Shown: positions 36,380 through 44,846 of the stretch, piece after piece
Layout: each line of letters begins with the position of its first letter
Position numbering within the stretch: position 1 is the first letter of the stretch
NCBI RefSeq assembly: GCF_000767615.3
Contig: NZ_CP009553.3
Span: 2,046,001 to 2,110,000 of the forward strand
From: Pandoraea pnomenusa
Lineage (GTDB): Bacteria; Pseudomonadota; Gammaproteobacteria; Burkholderiales; Burkholderiaceae
Reading direction: 5' to 3'
Length of the DNA stretch: 64,000 nucleotides
Translations under genes and position numbers: made by a program
The notes under the pieces: model-generated
Database searches by the model: none
Seen by the model: only the letters and a program-made list of their open reading frames with translations
What the model was told of the DNA's origin: nothing

Positions 36380-37506
36380 TTCGATACCTCGGTCAAAGCC
36401 ATTTTCTTGCCTTCCTTGTAGGTGGAGATGGTGGCGGCCGGCTGGCGCAGATCGCCGCGCTCGTCAAATGCGATCTGCCCTGTGACACCGCTGAACGAAA
36501 CGTGATGTAGCGCTTGCACGATCTTGTCGGGGTCCGTGGATTGCGCGGCGACGGCGGCGCGATAAATTGCGGTCATGGCGTCGTAGGCATAGGGGGCATA
36601 GAGCTGGACCGGCTCGCCGTACTTCTGGCGGAACTTCGCGGCGAACGCCGCGCCGCCCGGCATCTTGGCGAGGCTGCGTCCCCCGTCGGCACAGAAGAGA
36701 TTGCCGTCGAGCGCGGCGCCCGCCAGCCGGATCATTTCAGCGGTGCAAAGTCCGTCGCCGCCGACCAGTGGCGCGGCAATCGAATATTGACGCATCTGCT
36801 TGAGCATCGGCCCGCCCTGGGCATCCATGCCGCCGAAGAAAATGGCGTCCGGATTTTCACGTTTGACGCGGGTCAGCACGGCCGAGAAGTCGAATGCCTT
36901 GTCGGTGGAATACTCGCGCGCCACGATCTTCGCCCCGGCCTTCTCGGCCTGGCGGGCAAAGACTTCGGCGATGCCCTGTCCGTAGGCGGTACGGTCGTCG
37001 ATGACGGCGATGCGCCGCGCACGCAACTGCGTGGCGACGTATTGCGAGAGGGCCTGCCCGAGGTAATCGTCGTTGGCCAGCATGCGGAACGTCGTGTCGA
37101 AACCGAGGCGCGTGAACTCTGGGTTGGTGGCCGACGGCGTGAGTTCGGCGATGTGCTGTTGGGCGTAGATACGCGCCACGGCGATGGAGGTACCGGAGTT
37201 CTGATGGCCGATCACGGCACTCACGCGGTTGTCGGCGAAGCGTTGGGCCACGGTGGTGGCGATGCGCGGGTCGGCGCCGTCGTCCTGCGCGTCGAGCGCG
37301 AACTGGACCGGCTTGCCGCCGATGACCGGATGCGTGGCATTGATCTCGTCCATTGCCAGGCGAATGCCGCGCTCGCTGTCCTTGCCGAAGTGCGCCTGAG
37401 CGCCTGTGAGTGCGCCGGCATAGCCGATGGTCACCACCGTTTGCGCGTGCACGCTCAGGGTGCAAAGCATGGCCGCGGCGGCGGCGGCAAGGGCTTTCGG
37501 GAACAT
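36376..37506 (-). CDS. Orphan LivJ-like periplasmic amino-acid binding protein
   Basis: A type I binding protein of 376 residues with a Sec signal peptide (MFPKALAAAAAAMLCTLSVH, cleavage near AQ) and the Peripla_BP_6 pattern (VTIGYAGALTGAQAHFGKD; GHQNSGTSIAVARIYAQ). ATG 37506 is preceded by GGAGA; an ATG four codons earlier is not. It is the first gene of the six-gene minus-strand operon, divergent from an Lrp regulator. No permease or ATPase gene accompanies it, so it must share those of another HAAT system or act as a sensor-type binding protein. Confidence 0.92.
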   Translation of the reverse strand: MFPKALAAAAAAMLCTLSVHAQTVVTIGYAGALTGAQAHFGKDSERGIRLAMDEINATHPVIGGKPVQFALDAQDDGADPRIATTVAQRFADNRVSAVIGHQNSGTSIAVARIYAQQHIAELTPSATNPEFTRLGFDTTFRMLANDDYLGQALSQYVATQLRARRIAVIDDRTAYGQGIAEVFARQAEKAGAKIVAREYSTDKAFDFSAVLTRVKRENPDAIFFGGMDAQGGPMLKQMRQYSIAAPLVGGDGLCTAEMIRLAGAALDGNLFCADGGRSLAKMPGGAAFAAKFRQKYGEPVQLYAPYAYDAMTAIYRAAVAAQSTDPDKIVQALHHVSFSGVTGQIAFDERGDLRQPAATISTYKEGKKMALTEVSK

Positions 37507-37559
37507 GATTTTCTCCATGGAATCGATCGGGTGGCGATGCTACGATTCTAGGGACCGGT

Positions 37560-37579
37560 CGCGAAATTCAATATTCGCG
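37560..37579. promoter_or_regulatory. Candidate Lrp-type operator
   Basis: A perfect inverted repeat CGCGAA-N8-TTCGCG with an AT-rich centre lies between the divergent binding-protein and Lrp genes, about 50 bases from each start codon. Position and symmetry fit a site for the adjacent Lrp/AsnC protein controlling both directions. Confidence 0.5.
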
Positions 37580-37629
37580 CGGATCATGTTTGCTTAACCG
37601 GATTTCTTTTTTCAGGGTGTTTGCGAAAT

Positions 37630-38121
37630 ATGAGTCAGAACCCCGCCACGCCACTCGACGAATACGACCTGCGTATTCTTTCTCTGCTGCAAGTCGATAA
37701 CCAGATCAGCAACCAGGCGCTGGCCGCCGAGGTGAATCTGAGTCCGCCAGCCTGCCTGAGGCGGGTGAGGCGGCTGCGCGAAGAGAAGTACATCCAGAAG
37801 GACATCTCGGTCGTGGATCCCAACAAGGTGGGGCTGCCTATCATGATGTGGGTGTTGGTCCAGGTCGAGCGCGAGCGGCTCGACCTGCTCGACGAGTTCA
37901 AGCGGTTCCTTCAGTCCGTGCCGGAAGTGATGCAGTGTTATGTCGTCACGGGGCGCGCGGATTTCGCGATGATGATCGCCGTGCGCGACATCGACCATTA
38001 CGAAGCGTTTGCGACGCGCGTCTTTCGTCAGAATCCGAATATTCGGCACTTCGAGACAATGGTGGTGATGTCACGCGTGAAGTTCGGCATGTCGCTTCCG
38101 CTTGACGAGGCGCGCGAGTGA
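37630..38121 (+). CDS. Lrp/AsnC family transcriptional regulator
   Basis: 163 residues: an N-terminal helix-turn-helix (LDEYDLRILSLLQVDNQISN, then LAAEVNLSPPACLRRVRRL) and a C-terminal RAM/AsnC ligand-binding domain (VPEVMQCYVVTGRADFAMMI). ATG 37630 is taken; a TTG three codons upstream is possible. Lrp proteins of this size sense amino acids. It is divergent from the operon that starts with the LivJ-like protein and is its likely regulator, presumably responding to the amino acid handled there. Confidence 0.94.
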   Translation: MSQNPATPLDEYDLRILSLLQVDNQISNQALAAEVNLSPPACLRRVRRLREEKYIQKDISVVDPNKVGLPIMMWVLVQVERERLDLLDEFKRFLQSVPEVMQCYVVTGRADFAMMIAVRDIDHYEAFATRVFRQNPNIRHFETMVVMSRVKFGMSLPLDEARE

Positions 38122-38194
38122 GCGGCACGTCGGGCCGTAACCGAACGTGTGCCGATCGCGGCCGGCGTGGGGTAGGCGTGGATTAGTACGATTT

Positions 38195-38213
38195 TCTGGA
38201 TGATCCATCCAGA
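38195..38213. promoter_or_regulatory. 19-bp palindrome upstream of the SDR gene
   Basis: TCTGGATG-ATC-CATCCAGA is an 8-bp perfect inverted repeat with a 3-base spacer, 67 bases before the SDR start codon. It could be the operator of the LysR protein encoded downstream or of another regulator. A TTGTTT at 38220-38225 and a TACATT at 38246-38251 lie just after it, but the spacing of 20 is too long for a good promoter. Confidence 0.45.
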
Positions 38214-38280
38214 CTCAAGTTGTTTATGCAAGTGCGCCGAGTGTCTACATTGGAGTCTCCCCTTCAGCAAGGAGCATTTC

Positions 38281-39054
38281 ATGGCAGACCACGCAATTCA
38301 GGGCAAGGTGGTATTGATTGCCGGCGGCGCGAAGAATCTCGGCGGGCTGATCGCCCGCGATCTGGCACGGCACGGCGCCAGGGCCATTGCGATCCATTAC
38401 AACAGCGCGGCGAGCGCGGCGTCGGCACAGGAGACGGTTGCCGAGGTCGAAGCCCTGGGGGCCAGGGCGGTGGCGTTTCAGGCGGATTTGAGTGCGGCTT
38501 CGGCCGTCGAGACCCTGTTTCGCGATGCCACCGATGCGGTCGGACGGCCGGATATCGCCATCAACACGGTGGGCAAGGTGCTCAAGAAGCCCCTCGTCGA
38601 GATCACCGAAGCGGAATACGACGAGATGAGCGCGGTCAACGCGAAGGCCGCCTTTTTCTTCCTGAAGGAAGCGGGCAAGCATGTAAACGATCATGGCAAG
38701 ATCGTCACGTTGGTGACCTCGCTGCTCGGCGCATTCACGCCGTTCTATGCGTCGTACGCCGGAACCAAGGCGCCGGTGGAGCATTTCACCCGCGCGGCGG
38801 CCAAGGAGTTCGGTGCGCGCGGCATTTCGGTGACTGCCGTGGGACCGGGGCCGATGGACACGCCGTTCTTCTACCCCGCCGAGGGCGAGGATGCCGTGGC
38901 GTATCACAAGACGGCGGCCGCGTTGTCACCGTTCAGCAAGACAGGACTGACCGACATCGAGGACGTCGTGCCGTTCATTCGCCACCTGGTAAGCGATGGA
39001 TGGTGGATCACCGGTCAGACGATCCTCATCAACGGCGGCTACACGACCAAGTGA
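38281..39054 (+). CDS. Short-chain dehydrogenase/reductase (SDR)
   Basis: The 257-residue Rossmann-fold oxidoreductase has the cofactor loop GGAKNLGG (variant of TGxxxGxG), NTVG in place of the structural NNAG, and the catalytic Y159-x3-K163 in YAGTK. The C-terminal segment GWWITGQTILINGGY is typical of classical SDRs. A strong aaggag lies 9 bases before the ATG. The substrate is unknown. A LysR regulator follows on the same strand after 128 bases. Confidence 0.92.
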   Translation: MADHAIQGKVVLIAGGAKNLGGLIARDLARHGARAIAIHYNSAASAASAQETVAEVEALGARAVAFQADLSAASAVETLFRDATDAVGRPDIAINTVGKVLKKPLVEITEAEYDEMSAVNAKAAFFFLKEAGKHVNDHGKIVTLVTSLLGAFTPFYASYAGTKAPVEHFTRAAAKEFGARGISVTAVGPGPMDTPFFYPAEGEDAVAYHKTAAALSPFSKTGLTDIEDVVPFIRHLVSDGWWITGQTILINGGYTTK

Positions 39055-39182
39055 GTGCGCGCCCGGTCCGTGATCGCGGGACCCACACGACGGCGGCGCG
39101 AACTGACGTTCGGGCACGAGCCGTCGTGCCGGCGCTCATTCGGGGTCGGGGCGGATCGATTGGGGCGTGATAAAAGGCGGAC

Positions 39183-40091
39183 ATGGATAGATTCGATCGA
39201 TACCGGATCTTCGTGAAAGTGGCGGAGATGGGCAGCTTCATCAAGGCGGCGCACGCATTGGAGGTGCCGCGCGCGTCCGTGTCCGCCGCGATTGCGCAGT
39301 TGGAGGCGCAGGTCGGCACACGCGTGCTGCATCGAACCACTCGGCGGGTCACGCTCACCGCCGACGGCACGCAACTGCTCGAGCGCGTACGGGGATTGCT
39401 GGCCGACGCCGAGGAAATCGACCTGTTGTTTCACGCCAGCCAGCGCCAGGTATCCGGCCAGTTGCAGATCGACGTTCCCAGCCGGATCGCGCGTCGGCTC
39501 ATCGCGCCGGCGCTGCCGACGCTGCTGCGCCGGCATCCGCGCCTGCGCCTGATGCTGCGATCGAGCGATCGTGCCGTCGATCTGGTCCAGGAGGGCGTGG
39601 ACTGTGCGGTACGCGTGGGCCTGTTGCACGACAGCAGTCTGGTCGTGCGGGCGCTGGGCGCGATTTCGCTGATCAACTGTGCAAGTCCCGGCTATCTCGA
39701 GGAATTCGGCACCCCCCGTCGCCCGGAGGACCTGCTCGCCGGGCATTGCGCCGTCGGGTACGCGTCGCCGACAACCGGGCGCGAGTTGCCGTGGGAGTAT
39801 CGCGACGAAGGCGGCGTGGCGCGTGCCCTCGACGTTCCCAGTCAGGTGGTGACCAACAATGCCGAAAACTACATCGCATGTTGTCGCGCGGGCCTGGGGC
39901 TGATCCAGATTCCGCGTTTCGATGTGCAATATCTGCTTGATTCCGGCGAACTTGTCGAGGTCATGCCCGAAGCTCGCGCGGCGCCCATGCCGGTCTCGTT
40001 GCTTTACCCGCACCGCCGCCAACGCTCGCGACGCCTGACCGTGTTTCTAGACTGGTTCGAGGCACTGATGCAACCGCATCTGGAGGCGTGA
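39183..40091 (+). CDS. LysR family transcriptional regulator
   Basis: 302 residues with the N-terminal winged HTH (FVKVAEMGSFIKAAHALEVP, then RASVSAAIAQLEAQVGTRVLH) and the C-terminal periplasmic-binding-protein-like effector domain (LQIDVPSRIARRLIAPALP). The wording resembles the large group related to CrgA/DmlR. It follows the SDR gene in the same direction, which is less common than a divergent arrangement but suggests that it regulates that gene. Confidence 0.93.
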   Translation: MDRFDRYRIFVKVAEMGSFIKAAHALEVPRASVSAAIAQLEAQVGTRVLHRTTRRVTLTADGTQLLERVRGLLADAEEIDLLFHASQRQVSGQLQIDVPSRIARRLIAPALPTLLRRHPRLRLMLRSSDRAVDLVQEGVDCAVRVGLLHDSSLVVRALGAISLINCASPGYLEEFGTPRRPEDLLAGHCAVGYASPTTGRELPWEYRDEGGVARALDVPSQVVTNNAENYIACCRAGLGLIQIPRFDVQYLLDSGELVEVMPEARAAPMPVSLLYPHRRQRSRRLTVFLDWFEALMQPHLEA

Positions 40092-40332
40092 CCTTCGCGC
40101 CCGTCAAGGGGGCGGCGAACCCGGGCGAGCGAGGGTGGCGAATTACCTTCCTTTGTATTACATTCGGTGTCCGATGCGCCCGTCTACGCGGTCGCGTCGT
40201 CCCAGCGCTCGACAATTTCAATTCGAACGGCATCTCAGAGCACTGGTGTTCGAGAACTGCCGTACTGCGGGGGAAAGGCCGAATCTTCTCGGTCGCCGGT
40301 CGCCATGCACGGCGCAAAACGAGAGGATATCC

Positions 40333-41811
40333 GTGGTCTCACGCAAACCCAGGCGCGTATCGCGCCGTGTCAAATCCGCCCAGCCTCCGTCCGCGACGCC
40401 CGCGCTGCACGACGTTCGCCATCCATTGTCGCGGCCGACGCGGCATGCCATGGGGGCACGAATTGTTCGCACTGCAACCAGTACGGCGGTCGCACTGGCG
40501 CTCGCGGGCACCGCGCCGTCCCTATGGGCCGCCGGGACTTGTACCGTCAGCGACATCAGCGGCTGTGGTGCGGCGGGCGGCGACGGAGCCTCGGGACGCG
40601 GCGGACCGGGCGGCGCGGGCAATGGCCAGGGGGGCGGTTCGAGTACGATTGATTCGAACAGCGTGACGGTACAGGTCCCCGGAGGCTGGGCGCCACAGGG
40701 GACGGGCGGCACGGGGGCTTCCGGCGACGGCGGCACGTCTTCGGGCGGAGCGCCTGCACAGGTCGTCTTCTCCAGCGGCTTTGTGGTCAACGGGCCGGTT
40801 GTCGGCCCTGGAGGCCTCGCCGGGGCCGATGGCACCAATTTTGCATCCGGCGGGAACGGCGGCGGCGCAGGACTCTATTACCTGGGTGACGACATCACCG
40901 TCTCGTCGGCGGGCGCGATCGTCGGCGGCGCGGGTGGTCAGGGCGGCAACGCCTCGGCAGGCGTCGGCAACGGCGGCGGCGGCGGTGGCGGCGGGGCCGG
41001 GATGATCTCTGCCGGCGTCGTGACATCGATCAGCAATTCGGGGACGATTTCGGGCGGCGCTGGCGGTAACGGCGGCGCCGGCGGCTTCAGCGGCGGCGGT
41101 GGCGCTGGCGGGGATGGGATATTGTCGCTCCAGGGAAGCGCCAACATTTTCAATATCGGAACGATCTCGGGCGGTGCTGGAGGCGCTGCGGGTAGTGCCA
41201 CGTTCGCTGGAGGCACGGCGGGTAGCGGCGGTATCGGCGTCAATCTCGCAGGAACACGCAACTCGGTCGCCAACATCGGGACGATCTCGGGCGGTGCCGG
41301 TCTGGTGGGCGGCGTTGGCGTGCGCACGCGCGGCATGGACATCATCACCAACGCTGGCGTCATCATGGGTGGGATGTCCAACGGCGGCGCGCCGCGAGCC
41401 GCGGCAATCGAGTTTGGCGGCCTGAACAACGGTCTGAACCTGCTGACCGGCTCGGCGATTCTCGGCGACCTGCTGTTCGATGCGGGTGCGAGCGCGACCA
41501 TCAGCGCCAGCAATGCGGGGCTGACGTTGAACAATGCCGTCGTGCTCAGCGACGCGGCGTCGAATGTGATCTTCTCCACCGCGACGAACAGCCTGACGAT
41601 GTCGGGCGTGGTCTCCGGCGCGGGCGCACTGACGCTCGGGGGGATCGCCTCGAAGGCGTTGACGCTCACGTCGGCCAACACTTACACCGGCGCCACCACG
41701 ATCAACAGCGGCACGCTGGCCCTGTCGGGCAGCGGCAGTGTCGCCGCTTCGGCAGGGGTCACCGTCGTCGGCGTTGGCGGCGTGGGGGCGTGTTCGACAT
41801 TTCGGGCGTGA
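40333..41811 (+). CDS. Autotransporter adhesin-like protein, N-terminal fragment (frameshifted)
   Basis: This is the front part of a type V secreted protein broken by frame changes near 41784 and 41841. GTG 40333 follows gagagg at 6 bases. The first 58 or so residues form the long signal peptide typical of large autotransporters (basic stretch, then IVRTATSTAVALALAGTAPS, cleavage near LWAA). The passenger is extremely Gly-rich; NIGTISGGAGG-type units recur about every 40 residues (near 41040, 41160 and 41280). It ends with the first passenger-associated transport repeat (TYTGATTINSGTLALSGSG). Reading continues in another frame as FDISGVSAGASIQALSG and then in the next gene entry. Confidence 0.8.
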   Translation: MVSRKPRRVSRRVKSAQPPSATPALHDVRHPLSRPTRHAMGARIVRTATSTAVALALAGTAPSLWAAGTCTVSDISGCGAAGGDGASGRGGPGGAGNGQGGGSSTIDSNSVTVQVPGGWAPQGTGGTGASGDGGTSSGGAPAQVVFSSGFVVNGPVVGPGGLAGADGTNFASGGNGGGAGLYYLGDDITVSSAGAIVGGAGGQGGNASAGVGNGGGGGGGGAGMISAGVVTSISNSGTISGGAGGNGGAGGFSGGGGAGGDGILSLQGSANIFNIGTISGGAGGAAGSATFAGGTAGSGGIGVNLAGTRNSVANIGTISGGAGLVGGVGVRTRGMDIITNAGVIMGGMSNGGAPRAAAIEFGGLNNGLNLLTGSAILGDLLFDAGASATISASNAGLTLNNAVVLSDAASNVIFSTATNSLTMSGVVSGAGALTLGGIASKALTLTSANTYTGATTINSGTLALSGSGSVAASAGVTVVGVGGVGACSTFRA

Positions 41812-44035
41812 GCGCCGGTGCGTCGATCCAGGCGCTTTCCGGGGGGGCGCCGTGCAGCTCGGCAGCCAGACGCTATCGCTCACGAACGCGGCTGGAACCT
41901 TCGACGGTGTCATCGGCGGCACCGGTGGCATACGTCTTGCCGGCGGCACACAGACGCTCACTGGCGTGAACACCTACTCGGGCGCCACCACGATCAACAA
42001 CGGGGCGGCGCTGGCACTGAGCGGCGGCGCGAGCATCGCGTCGTCGAGCGGTGTGGCCAACAATGGCACGCTCGATATTTCCGCCACGACGAATGGTGCC
42101 TCGCTGACGGCCCTGACCGGGCCTGGCTCGGTCGCGCTCGGGGCGCGCACGCTGACGCTCACGAATGCGTCGGGTGTATTCTCCGGCGCGATCGGCGGCA
42201 CGGGCGGATTGACGCTGAACGGCGGCACGCAGACGCTGGCCGGCGCCAACAGCTACACCGGCGCGACCACGATCAACGGCGGCACGCTGGCACTGGCGGC
42301 GGGCGGACAGTTGTCGTCGGCCACGACCCTCTCCCTGGTCGGCAGCGGTGCGACATTCGACGCGTCCGGCGCGGGCGCGCAGACGCTCTCCGGCCTGTCC
42401 GGAGGGGCAGGCACAAGCGTCGCCATAGGCACGAGCACCCTGACGCTCGAGACGGCCACCAACACAACGTATGCCGGCGCACTCACCGGCAGCGGCGCCT
42501 TCGTCAAACAGGGGGCCGGCATGCTCGTGCTCAATGGCGCGAGCAATGCATTTACCGGGGCGACCACCGTGGGTGCGGGCACGCTCGAGGTCGGCGATGC
42601 CGCTCACGAGAGCGCGGTACTGGGCGGCAACGTGGCGGTCGGTTCGCAGGGCACACTGCGCGGTCACGGCACGATTCTGGGCAGCGTGACCAACAGCGGG
42701 ATCGTGGCGCCGGGCGGTTCCATCGGTACGCTGAGTGTGGGCGGCAACTACACCCAGGCGTCGAACGCGACGATGGCCATCGAGGTCAGTCCGACAGCGG
42801 CGTCGCTGCTCAAGGTGTCGGGCAGCGCAACGTTGAATGGCGTACTTGCCATCACGTACGATCCGGGCACCTACCGGTCGACGCGCTACACCGTGCTGAG
42901 CGCCGCGAACGGTGTGAGCGGACGCTTCTCGTCGGTAACCGAAGCGTTGTCGGCCGGTGCCGACCTCGGTAATTTGCGCTCCGCCCTGAGCTACGGCGCG
43001 AACGACGTGACGCTCGCGCTCAACGCGCCGGGGACCGCGGACCCCGGGGCCGTCGATCCGTCAGGAGGCGTTGTCATCGCGCCGAAGAACACCAGCATTT
43101 TCACGGCCTTGGGGACCGCTTCGCTGATGAACGCCCAGTCGGCGACGGCGGCGGTGCTCGACCAGGCCACGCGCCGCACTGTGGAGACGGGATTGGCCAC
43201 CGGTGATGCGGCATCTGGCGGCCCTTCGGTCTGGGCGAACGCGACAGGACTTCACGGCCGTCTGTCGGGTTCCGACGGTCAGCCCGGTTTTCAGGAGAAC
43301 CGTTACGGCTTCCTTGCGGGCGCGCACAAGCGCGTGGAGCGCAACACGTTCGGGCTGGCTGGCGGCTATTCGCACGCCGATCTCTCGGAGACGGGGACGG
43401 CGAACTCGGGCACGATCGACACGCTTCGGCTGGCCGCGTACGCCAGTCGCGAAATGGGACCGATCGATGTTGCGGCAACGGTAGGCTACGGGCTCGATTT
43501 CCTGTCGCAAAAGCGCCCCTTCGCAGGCATCGGAACCGCGCAAGGGGACCATGTCGGACAGGAGTTCACGGCGGCGGCGCAGGTGAGCGCGCCGATGTCG
43601 ATTGCCGGGATAGTCGTCACGCCGCGCGCCGGCCTGCGCTACGCCTATTTTCATGCGAACGGTTTCGACGAAAGCGATGCGGGCGGGCAGAATCTGCGCG
43701 TGGGCACGGACAATACCCGCAGCCTTCAGCCGTTCGTTGGCGTGACGCTCGACAAGGCGTTCGGAGATGCGCTGCGGCCGATGCACGTGCAGGTTCGCGC
43801 GGCGTATGCACATGAGTTGCTCGATGCCGGTCGGGCGATTACCGTGGCGTCGCAGGACGGCACGATCTTCGTCGCACCGGGCACGCATCTGGCGCGCGGC
43901 TATCTGACGCTCGGCGCCAGCTTCGGTGTAACGCTCGCCAGACACCTGGACGTCTCGCTCGCGTACGACGCCCTCGTCAACACCGCACGGGCGTCAGCGC
44001 AGGCGGGAAGCTTGAAGGTGACCTACCGGTTCTGA
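41738..44035 (+). CDS. Autotransporter, C-terminal passenger and beta-barrel (second fragment of the same gene)
   Basis: The meaningful part starts at about 41852 (VQLGSQTLSLTNAAGTF); the codons before it are read out of frame. It holds three more transport repeats (TYSGATTINNG, SYTGATTINGG and AFTGATTVGAG), a pertactin-like stalk, a linker with MNAQSATAAVLDQATRR, and a C-terminal autotransporter beta-barrel of about 270 residues. The barrel ends SLKVTYRF, the usual terminal aromatic signal for outer-membrane insertion. Joined with the preceding fragment the protein would be about 1,235 residues. The fragment alone lacks a signal peptide and would not be exported. Function is probably adhesion or surface display. 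Confidence 0.85.
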   Translation: MSPLRQGSPSSALAAWGRVRHFGRERRCVDPGAFRGGAVQLGSQTLSLTNAAGTFDGVIGGTGGIRLAGGTQTLTGVNTYSGATTINNGAALALSGGASIASSSGVANNGTLDISATTNGASLTALTGPGSVALGARTLTLTNASGVFSGAIGGTGGLTLNGGTQTLAGANSYTGATTINGGTLALAAGGQLSSATTLSLVGSGATFDASGAGAQTLSGLSGGAGTSVAIGTSTLTLETATNTTYAGALTGSGAFVKQGAGMLVLNGASNAFTGATTVGAGTLEVGDAAHESAVLGGNVAVGSQGTLRGHGTILGSVTNSGIVAPGGSIGTLSVGGNYTQASNATMAIEVSPTAASLLKVSGSATLNGVLAITYDPGTYRSTRYTVLSAANGVSGRFSSVTEALSAGADLGNLRSALSYGANDVTLALNAPGTADPGAVDPSGGVVIAPKNTSIFTALGTASLMNAQSATAAVLDQATRRTVETGLATGDAASGGPSVWANATGLHGRLSGSDGQPGFQENRYGFLAGAHKRVERNTFGLAGGYSHADLSETGTANSGTIDTLRLAAYASREMGPIDVAATVGYGLDFLSQKRPFAGIGTAQGDHVGQEFTAAAQVSAPMSIAGIVVTPRAGLRYAYFHANGFDESDAGGQNLRVGTDNTRSLQPFVGVTLDKAFGDALRPMHVQVRAAYAHELLDAGRAITVASQDGTIFVAPGTHLARGYLTLGASFGVTLARHLDVSLAYDALVNTARASAQAGSLKVTYRF

Positions 44036-44178
44036 TCGCAAGCGGTCGATCAAGGGGCGGCGAACCGACGTCAGGCGCCGCCCCAGTGTCGCCGCGCGGA
44101 GCGACAGACTCTCCAGCGTCGGCGGGAAGATCGGGCAACGTCGTTCTCACGACGCGCACCGCCCGAATCATGCGAATC

Positions 44179-44223
44179 GCGGGAAGCGCCGGAATCGCCG
44201 GAAGCGCCGGAATCGGAGGAAGG
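44179..44223 (+). repeat. 9-bp tandem repeat between autotransporter and cupin genes
   Basis: Five successive 9-base units vary around GCCGGAAKC: gcgggaagc, gccggaatc, gccggaagc, gccggaatc, ggaggaagg. The perfect core alternates as an 18-base unit. It ends 7 bases before the cupin stop codon. The rest of the gap 44036-44229 shows nothing else. Confidence 0.7.
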
Positions 44224-44229
44224 GCCGGC

Positions 44230-44571
44230 TCAATCGACGATGAATAGCCTTGCGCCCGATTTCGTATACGACTGATGCGCTTCCGCCCCGTCTCCTACCT
44301 GGTAGCTCATGCCCGGCGTCAGGACGAACTTGCGTCCGTCTTCCAGCGTGGTTTCCAGCTCGCCATCGAGGCAAAAGAGAATGTGCCCCTTGTGGCACCA
44401 GTGATCCGCCAGATAGCCCGGCGAGTATTCCACCATCCGTACGCGGATTTGATTCGGCGCCTCACCAAAATGACGGGTGCGCCAGTAGGCGACGCCGGTT
44501 TCCCCACGGTGTTCGGTTTTCTCGACGTCCGCCCATTGCGTCGTGCCGAACGCAAATGCATCCATTTTCAT
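44230..44571 (-). CDS. DHCW-motif-type cupin-fold protein
   Basis: A small single-domain cupin of 113 residues with YLADHWCHKGHILFCLDGEL (the DHxC/H metal-site region that names the family) and YQVGDGAEAHQSYTKSGARL as the second cupin motif. It is cytosolic, with no signal peptide. Function of the family is unknown; metal binding is likely. It stands alone on the minus strand. The 275 bases on its upstream side (44572-44846) hold only the hairpin listed separately. Confidence 0.82.
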   Translation of the reverse strand: MKMDAFAFGTTQWADVEKTEHRGETGVAYWRTRHFGEAPNQIRVRMVEYSPGYLADHWCHKGHILFCLDGELETTLEDGRKFVLTPGMSYQVGDGAEAHQSYTKSGARLFIVD

Positions 44572-44798
44572 TCTGTAGCCTCCGGTTGATGTCGCGAGCG
44601 CGTGCGTTCGTGCGTGAGCGAACGCGTCGCGCGGACGTCACGCTGCGATTCATTCGATCGATTCGCGACGACAGAGATTACTACACGAATGCTGCGCCGG
44701 CTCTCGGCCGGGTCGGCGAATACGCACGATCTTGCGAGATAACGATGTTGCGTTGTCCGACGGTCTTGCCAATGGGCGAATGTCGTAGCGCGTAGTCG

Positions 44799-44840
44799 GT
44801 GAGTGCCCGCCGAGGATGTCGTCGAACGGCGGGCGCTCAC
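44799..44840 (-). terminator. Hairpin directly after the tautomerase gene
   Basis: A 14-base stem with one G-U pair (GTGAGTGCCCGCCG with CGGCGGGCGCTCAC) and a 14-base loop begins 6 bases past the tautomerase stop. No T run follows on the minus strand, so it is a weak intrinsic terminator or an RNA-end stabiliser. Confidence 0.45.
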
Positions 44841-44846
44841 GCAAAC

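Noticed and set aside
41040..41300. Regularly spaced repeats inside the autotransporter as a CRISPR-like array
   Set aside because: The repeats are coding, in frame, imperfect and Gly-rich; there are no unique spacers of constant length and no cas genes.
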